The notes beneath the pieces are model-generated. The model did not search any database. It had not been told where the DNA came from and worked only from the letters and a program-made list of their open reading frames with translations. Shown one piece after another: positions 19,384-29,106 of a stretch of DNA of 64,000 nucleotides. The translations under genes were made by a program, and so were the position numbers. Positions within the stretch are counted from its first letter, which is position 1. The number at the start of each line of letters is the position of its first letter. Source of the DNA: Methylotenera sp. (lineage in GTDB: Bacteria > Pseudomonadota > Gammaproteobacteria > Burkholderiales > Methylophilaceae); the NCBI GenBank assembly GCA_002928535.1, contig PERG01000003.1:1-64000 (forward strand), given 5' to 3'.

Positions 19384-21213
19384 CTATAGCCAGGTGATAG
19401 CACCCTCTTCGGCTGACAGTACGTTTCTCCGCATCCCACCAAACAACTCACGACCAATCCCATGTGAGTTGTAATGACGTTTGCTGTCAGATAACTCTTC
19501 AACTTCGCGCTCTGCCCAGGTGTCTTCATCCACCAGTACGTTCAATGTGCCTACTGCTGCATTCAAGCGAATGATATCGCCATTACGCACTTTGGCTAAA
19601 GAACCGCCTGCAGAAGCTTCCGGGCTCAGGTGGATCGCAGCAGGAATCTTGCCTGACGCGCCGCTCATCCGGCCATCTGTAACAATTGCCACCATAAAGC
19701 CTTTATTCTGCAATACCGCCAATGGTGGTGTGAGTTTATGCAACTCCGGCATGCCATTCGCTTTTGGTCCTTGGAAACGTACCACTGCAACAAAATCGCG
19801 TTCCAATTCACCACGATCAAATGCCGCCAATAGTTCTTCCTGTGCATCAAACACAATCGCAGGCGCTTCAATGATATGACGATCTTCAGGAACGGCTGAA
19901 ATCTTAATCACTGACCGACCTAAATTGCCTTTCAGCAAGCGTAAACCGCCTGATTCGTTGAATGGGAAAGCAGCGGTACGCACGATGGTTTCATCGGTGC
20001 TTTCTTTCGGTAAATCTTTCCACACAATCGTTTTATTGTTTTGTGCATCAGTTTCTAAAGTCGGTAATTTACCGTAATCGCGTAAGCCGCCATAAGCCAC
20101 TGTAAAGACGTCGGGATACATGTAACCTGCATCGATCAGTTCGCGGATCACGAATGCCGGACCACCTGCCGCCTGGAATTGATTCACATCAGCTTTGCCA
20201 TTCGGATAAACACTCGCCAATAGCGGTGTTGCTTTGGCCAGATAATGGAAATCAGTCCAGTCGATAATGATACCTGCTGCACGGGCTACTGCTACCCAGT
20301 GAATCAGGTGATTGGTAGAACCGCCCGTGGCAAGCAAAGCCACCATTGCATTTACAATTACGTGTTCATCAACAAGCTTGCCAATCGGGGTGAAACGTTG
20401 TTTCTGGGTATTAGCCAACACCATCTTAACGGCTTCACGTGTCAATGTTTCACGCAGGCCATCATGCGGATGTACGAATGCCGCACCAGGTACATGCAAG
20501 CCCATGGCTTCGAGCAACATCTGATTACTATTGGCAGTACCATAGAAAGTACAGGTACCGGCGCCGTGGTAGGCCGCTGATTCGGACTCTAACAGCTCCT
20601 GACGGCCAACTTTACCTTGTGCATATTGTTCACGTACTTTGGATTTTGCAGTGTTATCCAGACCGGTACTCATAGGACCTGCGGGTACGAACACACAAGG
20701 TAAATGACCAAAATGCAAGGCGCCGATTAATAAGCCTGGAACGATCTTGTCGCAGACGCCTAATAATAATGCCGCATCAAATACGTCATGCGACAAAGCG
20801 ATAGCAGTACTCATGGCAATGGTGTCGCGGCTGAACAGACTTAACTCCATGCCCGGTTCACCTTGTGTTACGCCATCACACATTGCGGGTACGCCGCCCG
20901 CCACTTGCACAGTGGCACCACGTTTATGCGCTTCGTCACGGATAATGTCGGGATAATTCACATAGGGCTGATGTGCAGACAACATTTCGTTATATGCCGT
21001 CACGATTCCAATATGTGGATTCTTCTCGGCGACTAAACGTAATTTGTCATTCTGCGGCAACACAGCAAACGCATGGGCGACATTTGCACAGCCCAAGCGG
21101 TCAGAACCGCGAGGACGGTTAATAATTTCATCAACACGCTGCAAATAAGCTTTTCTGGTCGGTCGACTACGTTCGCGTATACGCTCGGTAACTTCTATAT
21201 GGGATTGTTTCAT
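19384..21213 (-). CDS. edd: 6-phosphogluconate dehydratase
   Basis: GIVTAYNEMLSAHQPYVNYPDIIRDEAH; VTDGRMSGASGKIPAAIHLSPEA. Confidence 0.96.
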   Translation of the reverse strand: MKQSHIEVTERIRERSRPTRKAYLQRVDEIINRPRGSDRLGCANVAHAFAVLPQNDKLRLVAEKNPHIGIVTAYNEMLSAHQPYVNYPDIIRDEAHKRGATVQVAGGVPAMCDGVTQGEPGMELSLFSRDTIAMSTAIALSHDVFDAALLLGVCDKIVPGLLIGALHFGHLPCVFVPAGPMSTGLDNTAKSKVREQYAQGKVGRQELLESESAAYHGAGTCTFYGTANSNQMLLEAMGLHVPGAAFVHPHDGLRETLTREAVKMVLANTQKQRFTPIGKLVDEHVIVNAMVALLATGGSTNHLIHWVAVARAAGIIIDWTDFHYLAKATPLLASVYPNGKADVNQFQAAGGPAFVIRELIDAGYMYPDVFTVAYGGLRDYGKLPTLETDAQNNKTIVWKDLPKESTDETIVRTAAFPFNESGGLRLLKGNLGRSVIKISAVPEDRHIIEAPAIVFDAQEELLAAFDRGELERDFVAVVRFQGPKANGMPELHKLTPPLAVLQNKGFMVAIVTDGRMSGASGKIPAAIHLSPEASAGGSLAKVRNGDIIRLNAAVGTLNVLVDEDTWAEREVEELSDSKRHYNSHGIGRELFGGMRRNVLSAEEGAITWL

Positions 21214-21243
21214 CTGATCGATTGCTCTGTAAGGGGGCGCAAA

Positions 21244-21348
21244 ATGCGCAATAACGGTGCAAAAATTAATAAACTATCTCAATTATCCCCCGAAGCAGGG
21301 CGCACCGTCAAACAAGACTTGCAGCATATGCGCCTTTTTATTGAATGA
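21244..21348 (+). CDS. Possible 34-aa small protein of unknown function
   Basis: MRNNGAKINKLSQLSPEAGRTVKQDLQHMRLFIE with GGGGG-type SD about 7 nt upstream; divergent from edd. Confidence 0.3.
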   Translation: MRNNGAKINKLSQLSPEAGRTVKQDLQHMRLFIE

Positions 21349-21396
21349 CTTAAGTAATAATTAAACGTAAAAAATGCCTAAAAAACGACCTACTAA

Positions 21397-23115
21397 CTAA
21401 GTTTTAGTTACCAGGATATCTTCCATCATGAGGTATTCCAGGTCGCAACCAAAGAACATATTCAGCGCATCCGTAGGTGTACAGATCATCGGTTCACCAC
21501 GACGGTTCAAGGAAGTATTCAATACGACCGGTACACCGCGCAACTTTTCCAGATGCTCGATCAACTCATAATAGCGCGGATTGGTAGCCCTGGTCACCAC
21601 TTGCGCACGTGCAGTGCCATCCTCATGCACCACTTCTGGTATGCGTGATTTCCAATGTTCTGCCACATCAAACGTAAACGTCATGTACGGTGCCGGATGT
21701 TTGGTTTGCAGGATGTCCGGCGCAACACGGTCTAGCATGCTTGGGCAGAATGGGCGCCAGCGTTCTCGGTATTTAATCTGTGCATTGATGCGATCTGCAA
21801 CACCGGGATAACTAGGATCGCCTAAGATACTGCGGCATCCTAGAGAGCGTGGCCCAAATTCCATACGGCCCTGTAGCCAGGCCAGTGGATTACCGCTGGC
21901 AAGTAACTCTGCGCCTCTATGCGCTGCATTCTCAACGCGGGTGAATTTAGGTTTGGCCGGATGTGCCTCACAAGCAGCGATACACTCTTCAGTGGTAAAA
22001 GCCGGGCCTAAATACGCATGCTCCATTTTATGGATGGTATCTCCCGCCAAATGTGCGGCATATGTGGCTGCACCTAAGGAAGTGCCGTTATCACCGGATG
22101 CCGGCTGCACAAATAATTCTTTTACATGCGGCATGGCAATAATGCGCTGGTTCAGTTTCACATTGAGTGCTACGCCACCTGCCATTGCGATACGGCCGGT
22201 TTCTTTGATAATATCGCCTAAATAGTAGTCGATCATTTTCAAGGCAACATCTTCCAGCAAAGCTTGCACTGAAGCTGCATAATGAATATAAGGATCGTCA
22301 ATTTCATCGCCATGGCGTTTGGGGCCTAACCATTCGACCAACTCCGGCGTAAAGTAATAGCCTTTGCCGTTTTCTTTATAGCGACGTAGTCCGACAACAT
22401 TCACCAGTTTGGTATTAACGCGTAAATCACCATCTTCAAAGGTAATGAGCTTAGACAAGTCATATTTGCTGGCGTCACCGTAAGGCGCCATGCCCATCAC
22501 TTTGAACTCACCGTCCAGCATTTCAAAACCCAGATACTCGGTAATGGCGCCGTACATGCCGCCTAAAGAATCCGGGTCGTAGAACTCTTTGATTTTGTGG
22601 ATTTTGCCGTTTTCGCCGTAGCCGAAGAACGTCGTGGCGTACTCGCCTTTGCCATCAATGCCGACAATAGCGGTTTTTTCTTTAAAACCACTTAGGTGAT
22701 AGGCACTGGAAGCATGTGAAAGATGGTGTTCAACCGGCACGAACTTGGCTTTGCTTAAGCCTAAATCGGCCATCAGCTTTAGAGATTTATCGCGATTACG
22801 GCGATAGCGGCGATTGCCATTAAAAATTGCATCCAGTGCACGGTCAGGCGCGTACCAATGGCGTTTAGCATAATGCCAACGCGCTTTGGTACTTAACGGG
22901 ATTTCTGCATATGGAAACGCGACGATATCCACGTCTTCCGGCTTGATGCCCGCTTGCTTCATGCAGAATTTAGCAGCTTCATACGGAAACTGATTTTTGG
23001 CGTGTTTATCACGAATAAAGCGCTCTTCTTCCGCAGCAGCAATGATTTTGCCATCGACGAGAATTGCCGCCGAAGCATCGTGACCTAAAGCACCAGATAA
23101 TCCTAAAACAATCAT
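21397..23115 (-). CDS. NodU/CmcH-family carbamoyltransferase
   Basis: VLGLSGALGHDASAAILVDGKIIAAAEEERF; EHHLSHASSAY; RMEFGPRSLGCRSILGDP; FCPSML; VVLNTSLNRRGEPMICTP. Confidence 0.95.
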   Translation of the reverse strand: MIVLGLSGALGHDASAAILVDGKIIAAAEEERFIRDKHAKNQFPYEAAKFCMKQAGIKPEDVDIVAFPYAEIPLSTKARWHYAKRHWYAPDRALDAIFNGNRRYRRNRDKSLKLMADLGLSKAKFVPVEHHLSHASSAYHLSGFKEKTAIVGIDGKGEYATTFFGYGENGKIHKIKEFYDPDSLGGMYGAITEYLGFEMLDGEFKVMGMAPYGDASKYDLSKLITFEDGDLRVNTKLVNVVGLRRYKENGKGYYFTPELVEWLGPKRHGDEIDDPYIHYAASVQALLEDVALKMIDYYLGDIIKETGRIAMAGGVALNVKLNQRIIAMPHVKELFVQPASGDNGTSLGAATYAAHLAGDTIHKMEHAYLGPAFTTEECIAACEAHPAKPKFTRVENAAHRGAELLASGNPLAWLQGRMEFGPRSLGCRSILGDPSYPGVADRINAQIKYRERWRPFCPSMLDRVAPDILQTKHPAPYMTFTFDVAEHWKSRIPEVVHEDGTARAQVVTRATNPRYYELIEHLEKLRGVPVVLNTSLNRRGEPMICTPTDALNMFFGCDLEYLMMEDILVTKT

Positions 23116-23136
23116 GTAGAGTTCTCAAAAAACTAA

Positions 23137-24624
23137 TTAATGAATATGTGCCAACTTGAGCGGCTGATGATCTGCATAGACCGCCTTGAATACTTTTTTA
23201 AAGGCATTGCTTAAAGCCTCATCATGCTGCCAATTGCGCATGAATCGTCTTAAATCACGCGCATGCTGGTGTTTTGCCATCAAACCGAAACGATGCTGCT
23301 GCATACTATCCAGATCGATTAGCAACGGCTTCCCGTCTACAATCATGATATTGCTAGCCTTCATATCGCCATGCGATATTTGTAGCAAATATAAACGGTA
23401 AAACATTTCAACCAGCTGTTTGACCAGTTCAGCTCTTTTTGCTTTATCTGTCTCTGCAGCAAAAACAATATCTACCGTAGGCGCTTCAATATACTCGCTT
23501 AGGAAATAACTTTTACCGCGGAGTAGATTTAAGAAGTAACGCTGTTCAAGCAAACTCACGGGCTGTATCGCCGGCACTCCTAAAAGGCGGAGACGATGCG
23601 CATTCGACCATGAGGCGGCGGCACGTGTTTTTCTGAAACTGCGCATCATGCCATGCCATAAACTTTTCACATTGTACCGCTTGATGACTATTTTTTGGGC
23701 ATCTTTAGCACCAAAAGAGGCTGTAAGCAGACCCACTGTACAGGTGTTACCGCTTTTAAAAGCAGGCACTTGCAGGCATTGATCAAACATCAGTGCATTT
23801 TGCACATCCATAACAGTTCGATACGCACTGACCACTGCCAGGAACTGGCCTTGGCTGCGATGTACCTGCACATCAGTACAAGTTCGAAATACTTTTTTAT
23901 CCGCATAGGCATTGGTAACTGTGCAGCGATGGACTGCAATCAGGTGCTGCAACAAAGTTAATCTCGGTAAAGTTTGCCAGCCTCTAGCATCTCCGTAGGT
24001 TTTCAATAGCTGCGGCAGCCATTTTACAATTTCAAGCACATCAAATTTGGACAATAAGGCTGCCAAATTCCTGAGCGCCGATTGGCCTTCATTATGCTTT
24101 GGCAAGGGTCTAATGCCATCGCCATCAAGCGTGAATACGCGATCATCTTGAAGTAGGAAGTTCTTAAGATAAAGGTCCGTCTGCTGCAACCCTGCCTTGT
24201 GATGCTGAGCGACTTCCCTAATCAGCTGAGTGGCAATCTGCAGGCGTAGACTTGATCCTAAAGCCAATGCATTCCAGACTTGCTCTGCATTTGCAGCGCC
24301 TGATATTTCCTTTAAGACCAGCACATAGGCTGATTGATCTGTCAAAACCTGATAGGTGAGTACTTCGGGGGTCAATATGCGTGCAGCTAATAATTGCTGG
24401 ATGCCCTCTAAATCGCGTTGTGCATATTTTTCTGCCTGCTTTCCGAAAAATAGCTTTGCATACACCGGCTTATCATGCCAAATAGCTTGAAAGACCTGCC
24501 GCTTCCCCGGCACTTCCCTCACTAGTCGTATGGGTTTTAAAATACTCCTATCTGCCAACATAAATGGAGCCAAAACAGGAGAAGTCTCTGAATGCACAGT
24601 GGTGTCGGAAATAGCGCTCACCAT
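23137..24624 (-). CDS. Two-domain LPS-kinase-like protein (InaA/WaaP superfamily)
   Basis: C-terminal half ISHGDMKASNIMIVDGKPLLIDLDSMQ; N-terminal half degenerate QTDLYLKNFLLQDDRVFTLDGDGI. Confidence 0.8.
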   Translation of the reverse strand: MVSAISDTTVHSETSPVLAPFMLADRSILKPIRLVREVPGKRQVFQAIWHDKPVYAKLFFGKQAEKYAQRDLEGIQQLLAARILTPEVLTYQVLTDQSAYVLVLKEISGAANAEQVWNALALGSSLRLQIATQLIREVAQHHKAGLQQTDLYLKNFLLQDDRVFTLDGDGIRPLPKHNEGQSALRNLAALLSKFDVLEIVKWLPQLLKTYGDARGWQTLPRLTLLQHLIAVHRCTVTNAYADKKVFRTCTDVQVHRSQGQFLAVVSAYRTVMDVQNALMFDQCLQVPAFKSGNTCTVGLLTASFGAKDAQKIVIKRYNVKSLWHGMMRSFRKTRAAASWSNAHRLRLLGVPAIQPVSLLEQRYFLNLLRGKSYFLSEYIEAPTVDIVFAAETDKAKRAELVKQLVEMFYRLYLLQISHGDMKASNIMIVDGKPLLIDLDSMQQHRFGLMAKHQHARDLRRFMRNWQHDEALSNAFKKVFKAVYADHQPLKLAHIH

Positions 24625-25502
24625 GAACCAAACAACTTTTTGAGCTTATTAATAATGCCAGTGGTGTTTTCTGCATGCATTTTTTTGGCCCGTTTTTCAC
24701 GCTTGGCAGCCAACTTCTTAGCCTGCGCAATATTTTCAGGCGTGTCATTAGGCCTAGCCACATACAAGGTATGCCGGGATTCCCCCACAGCATTCTCAAT
24801 GGCTTGGGCGGTATAGTAATAAAGCGCGATAGATTTACGCGTCACATCAGGGGGCGTGGTTAACGGATCCGGATGCCCATGAAAACTATCGCAGTCAGTG
24901 TTAAATATAACGCAACGGTTAAACAGTGGCGCAACGCTTTTAACTTTTTGCTGCATCGTCTTATCCCACAGTTCCAGTTCGCCACCGTATTCAGGCTTCC
25001 AATCCTTGTTGAGATAAATCAGCACATTGATGCGGCGACGTAACTGCAATGCTTCGTTCACTTGAAAGTCCGCATGGATGCCCAGCATACCGCCTGTGCT
25101 AATCTCATGCAGACCCCCGCCTGCAAAATACGGATCAGGAATTAAGCCTTTGATATTCGTTAAGCCTTCTAAAAACGCCAGCATGGCCGGCGAATTGAAA
25201 AAGGCAAAAGCACTTTGCATCCATACATCACAACCATAGGGCGAGATTTGACGCTTGAACTGGCCGCCATAGCCCTTTTCATAGTTTTTATCATGCGGCT
25301 TTGCTTCCGCAGGGAAATGCGCCAGTAATTCGTTCGCGACATCTGAGGGTAAAAATTGGTCAATGACCGTATGGGCAAAGGGCTCAGCAAACGCATAGGC
25401 TTCCATGCCTGCCATACCGATTTCTCTCGCCAGCCCTACATCTAACTGCAAGCCCTGATGATGAGCGATAGGTAATAAACCATCTATCGTAATAGTATTC
25501 AA
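24618..25502 (-). CDS. 2OG-Fe(II) oxygenase (prolyl-4-hydroxylase-like)
   Basis: GMLGIHADFQVNEALQLRRRINVLIYLNKDW...YGGELELWD...SFHGHPDPLTTPPDVTRKSIALYYYT (HxD...H and R). Confidence 0.85.
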   Translation of the reverse strand: MNTITIDGLLPIAHHQGLQLDVGLAREIGMAGMEAYAFAEPFAHTVIDQFLPSDVANELLAHFPAEAKPHDKNYEKGYGGQFKRQISPYGCDVWMQSAFAFFNSPAMLAFLEGLTNIKGLIPDPYFAGGGLHEISTGGMLGIHADFQVNEALQLRRRINVLIYLNKDWKPEYGGELELWDKTMQQKVKSVAPLFNRCVIFNTDCDSFHGHPDPLTTPPDVTRKSIALYYYTAQAIENAVGESRHTLYVARPNDTPENIAQAKKLAAKREKRAKKMHAENTTGIINKLKKLFGSW

Positions 25503-26299
25503 TTCAAATTCTCAGGAAATTGATCAATCTTTTTTAAGATCTTCATTTTACGCTTTACCCGACGATTCAATTCATCATATCCCAACAGCAGGCCCACTGT
25601 ACCAGCCTCTACGTGATCCAGATATTTGAATAACTTCATCGGTGAAATCAGGCGGATATTTTTGCCTTGATTAAGCAAAATTTCTTGCAGGGCATAGCTT
25701 GGAATGCGATCTTCCATGAGAAATGTGTAACCATGCTGCTTCATCCACTTAACATTCCATAATGCAAAAAAACTTTTGATATATTGCTCACGCCAAGCTT
25801 TTGGGTCCCGCGCTGGAATACCGATTACACGTTTGGCACGTCGGCTGTAATGTTTAAGAAAACGTGAAAATAAGCGCCAACCAGTCCTGAAGTAACCACG
25901 ATTGACTTGTTCTCGACAACCTTCTGCAACCGTTTGTGAAGAACATAACCGTAAAAAATCATTAAACACTTCCGGCTCATAGACAAAAGTATCGGTATGC
26001 ATCAGAAATAAATAATCGTCCTCTATTTTTTCCAGGATCATATCCAATGCCCGTCCATGGGCAATAAAGCCTTTTTCCTTGACTGCAGGTACACGCTCTA
26101 TCAAATGAATCCAATCCAAGCTGCGCAAATAATCCGTGCTGGCATCTTGGGAATCGTTATCAACCACCCAAACTTTGACCCGTTTGGCATCCAACAAGCC
26201 GTTATCGAAATGCTGTTTAAGCAAGGTTAAACAAATCTTGGTGAGTTCTAAAGTTTTATAATTCACCAGTGCAATTGAAAAATTTGGCAATGCATCCAT
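25499..26299 (-). CDS. Glycosyltransferase family 2-like protein
   Basis: FSIALVNYKTLELTKICLTLL; VWVVDNDSQDASTDYLR; LFLMHTDTFVYEPEVF. Confidence 0.75.
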   Translation of the reverse strand: MDALPNFSIALVNYKTLELTKICLTLLKQHFDNGLLDAKRVKVWVVDNDSQDASTDYLRSLDWIHLIERVPAVKEKGFIAHGRALDMILEKIEDDYLFLMHTDTFVYEPEVFNDFLRLCSSQTVAEGCREQVNRGYFRTGWRLFSRFLKHYSRRAKRVIGIPARDPKAWREQYIKSFFALWNVKWMKQHGYTFLMEDRIPSYALQEILLNQGKNIRLISPMKLFKYLDHVEAGTVGLLLGYDELNRRVKRKMKILKKIDQFPENLN

Positions 26300-26303
26300 A
26301 CGT

Positions 26304-27062
26304 TTATCGATTGGCCCGCTGTAATATCATTTTGTAAAACCATCGATTTCGATAACTCAATAGAGACTCTCTACAATATGCCCTAAAAAAAACGAGCTGC
26401 TCATCTTTACTTAACCATGGCGCATGCCTAAATAATGCGGCAATATCCAAATAGGTGCGATACCAGCCCATGGCTGTCAATCGAGCTTTTTCCAGATCGA
26501 TCACTGCAATCTTATCGGGATGCTGTGTATTGATAAAAATATGCTTGGGATACAACGCACGATGCACAATGCCCAATGAATGAAAGTGCCGAATATTCTG
26601 CCCTAAGGTTTGCAAAAAACCCATTTTTTGCGCTTCACTTAATTGAGAATAACCAGGCTCTAACCATTCATCTAGACTTTGATATTGATCCAATGCCAGT
26701 GTGATCAGAATGGCACGCTGATGCAAGGCATGATCTTCTGCAAAATAAACGACCTCAGGCGCTGCAAAAGCGCGTTTTTTTAAAAACTGTAGATTCTTGA
26801 ACTCTCGTTTGAAAGTAGGTTCGCCTTTGATAGGATGCCTAAACGTAAAACGGCCATGATTCTGCTGTTTTTTTACATATAATAAAACTTCTTCACCTGT
26901 ACTGGCTGTCAGACGCAACTGCCCTACACCGCTCCACCCACCTCGTCTCTCATTAGGTGCTTCAAACCAATCGACTTCCACATCCCAAAGTGCATAAAAG
27001 CTATTGAGTTGGTGTTCTTTTAATAATTGCTGATATTGCAGATGGGTAAATGTTGTATTCAT
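26304..27062 (-). CDS. Lipopolysaccharide kinase InaA-family protein
   Basis: FHSLGIVHRALYPKHIFINTQHPDKIAVIDLEKAR. Confidence 0.88.
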   Translation of the reverse strand: MNTTFTHLQYQQLLKEHQLNSFYALWDVEVDWFEAPNERRGGWSGVGQLRLTASTGEEVLLYVKKQQNHGRFTFRHPIKGEPTFKREFKNLQFLKKRAFAAPEVVYFAEDHALHQRAILITLALDQYQSLDEWLEPGYSQLSEAQKMGFLQTLGQNIRHFHSLGIVHRALYPKHIFINTQHPDKIAVIDLEKARLTAMGWYRTYLDIAALFRHAPWLSKDEQLVFFRAYCRESLLSYRNRWFYKMILQRANR

Positions 27063-27901
27063 TGCTCTAATGCGCTTTTTTCAATCCGCAACCGTTTCTG
27101 AAATTTATCACTGTGGAATTTTCTATAAAGCTTATTGGCCCTGCGCATCACCTGCTGCCAAAAAGAGGTATTCGCAGCCCGGAAATCTTTAGCATAATAA
27201 TATTTAAAGCGTAAATAATCACGCGCTGTAAATCCCAAATCCATGCTGGAAAAGTAAAGGGCAGCGATGTCTTTCATATTGGCCCGGCGATTGGTAGTCG
27301 CCTGAATCAACATCCGGTGTAAATCAATTAAATAAAGTTTAATTTCAGAATTTCTAAAAGCAACGCCCTCTAAACAAAGATGACACAGGTAAAAATCCCG
27401 GTGATTCATCCCATGTTCATGTAAGTTGCGTGCGATTTGCGCGACTGCCACAATAAGCTTCCGCTTGAATTTTGGCTCTGGTGGGTTTTGCTTCCACGCC
27501 CCACAAAAATGTTCGAGCGAGATAATATCGCCTAGATCCCGTGTGATCAGAAACGATTGTTGTTGTGCGGGATTACCACCGCGTTCCGCAAACGCCACCA
27601 GCGGCGTGGTGGCAATGCCGATTTCATCTAGTTTCTGAATAGCGTTTTTTTCGGTGCGTGCACTGATAATCGGCCAGCGTAGAGTCAGCAGGTTCTTGAA
27701 TATCTCGCCCCATCCCACACCGAAATGCTGTTTGATAAAGTAACTGTTCCCGCCCAACTGCACACGGATAGTTTTACGTCCCGGCACATCGCGAAAGATC
27801 TCACCTTGCATGGCCATCACTTGCGGAAATACATCGCCCGGCTTGAGATGTTGTTTAATCTCATCCGGCATGAGCAACATGTCTGAATCTACGGGCTTCA
27901 T
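27059..27901 (-). CDS. waaP: Lipopolysaccharide core heptose(I) kinase
   Basis: VFPQVMAMQGEIFRDVPGRKTIRVQLGGNSYFIKQHFGVGWGEIFKNLL; MNHRDFYLCHLCLEG; LIDLHRM. Confidence 0.92.
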   Translation of the reverse strand: MKPVDSDMLLMPDEIKQHLKPGDVFPQVMAMQGEIFRDVPGRKTIRVQLGGNSYFIKQHFGVGWGEIFKNLLTLRWPIISARTEKNAIQKLDEIGIATTPLVAFAERGGNPAQQQSFLITRDLGDIISLEHFCGAWKQNPPEPKFKRKLIVAVAQIARNLHEHGMNHRDFYLCHLCLEGVAFRNSEIKLYLIDLHRMLIQATTNRRANMKDIAALYFSSMDLGFTARDYLRFKYYYAKDFRAANTSFWQQVMRRANKLYRKFHSDKFQKRLRIEKSALEQ

Positions 27902-29070
27902 GCGTTCATCACTTTATTTTGACGCGAGACTTTTTGTTCTGCCAGGCGAATCAATATATTCGCTTCCGCACTGCCGTCATTCTGCTCCATTAACAATTGT
28001 GCATGTGCTAAACCGTTACGCGCCCATATCTGTTTATCAGCGGAATCAATCATCTGCTTGAAAAAACCATTAAATTGCGCCTGATCGAATGGTAATGGCA
28101 TGACTTTGCCAGCACCGCTTTCCGCTACATGATGTGCATAACCGCAACTTTCTGTCACCAGCATCGGGGTTCCACTAGCCAGGGCCTCTAATATCACCAG
28201 CCCAGTATTCTCCCGGTAAGCCGGATGAACGCAGATATCGGCACCTTGCATAAGTTGCGGGATATCCGGCCGGCCTTTGGAAATAACGAGGTTGCTTGCC
28301 ACACCCAGTTTTTTTGCCATGTTCTCGAAAGGCTTTGGGTTGTCCTGGCCAACCGCCAACAATTTTACGCGGTTCAAATAATCAGCAGGCAAGGCTGCAA
28401 GTGCGCGAATCGCACGATCCAAACCCTTCATATGAAAGCCTGAACCTGTCAGCATAAAGACGAAATCTTCCTTGTCGAAGCCAAAGGTATTGCGCAGATG
28501 GCTGCGCATCGCTGCCTTATCTTGCAGCTCAAAGCGTGCTTTGGATAAGTAAGGGGGAATGAAATGAAAGCGTGCTTCCGGCGTCTGATACCAATGCTGG
28601 AAATGCACTTTTTCAACTTCTGAAACCATTAATATATGCGTCTCTGCTTTTGCATCGAATATCACCCGCTCGCATTCTGCAAACCATTTGACGCGTGGTA
28701 GCCAACGGTATAAAAAACCGCGATGCGAAGCGCGTTCCCTAAAACAGGGGTCAGCCGCAAAATGTGCGTCCAGCCCTGTCATGCGGTTATAGCCAAAAAT
28801 GTAATCGATATTACCGGCTTGACGGATAGCCGCCTGGGCATTGGCGATAAATTTTTGGTAGCGTAGATAGTTAAATAAACCGGTGGCTGGCATCACATGC
28901 ACTTGGATACCACCTACAGGCAAATCGCCACTCCATGACATGCAGTAAATTTCAACGGTGTGGCCGCGTTTCACCAGTTCATTTGCCGTGCGCAACATAT
29001 CTCGTTGCATGCCACCATAGGGGAAATATTTGAAAATCAGAAAGGCAAATTTCAAAATTGCGCACTTCAA
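27898..29070 (-). CDS. waaG: Glycosyltransferase family 4, WaaG-like LPS core glucosyltransferase
   Basis: KYFPYGGMQRDMLRTANELVKRGHTVEIYCMSW; VHPAYRENTGLVILEALASGTPMLVTESCGYAHHV. Confidence 0.9.
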   Translation of the reverse strand: MKCAILKFAFLIFKYFPYGGMQRDMLRTANELVKRGHTVEIYCMSWSGDLPVGGIQVHVMPATGLFNYLRYQKFIANAQAAIRQAGNIDYIFGYNRMTGLDAHFAADPCFRERASHRGFLYRWLPRVKWFAECERVIFDAKAETHILMVSEVEKVHFQHWYQTPEARFHFIPPYLSKARFELQDKAAMRSHLRNTFGFDKEDFVFMLTGSGFHMKGLDRAIRALAALPADYLNRVKLLAVGQDNPKPFENMAKKLGVASNLVISKGRPDIPQLMQGADICVHPAYRENTGLVILEALASGTPMLVTESCGYAHHVAESGAGKVMPLPFDQAQFNGFFKQMIDSADKQIWARNGLAHAQLLMEQNDGSAEANILIRLAEQKVSRQNKVMNA

Positions 29071-29106
29071 TCATTAAAAGTTGAATTGTATGCGAAAATC
29101 TCGCCT

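Noticed and set aside
21073-21243. N-terminal part of the 91-aa plus-strand ORF
   Set aside because: Antisense to edd; only the 3' portion from 21244 has an SD and lies outside edd.
28960-29106. 49-aa N-terminal extension of waaC in the ORF track
   Set aside because: The canonical start MLKLLIIKTSSLGDV at 29107 fits; the extension is antisense to waaG.
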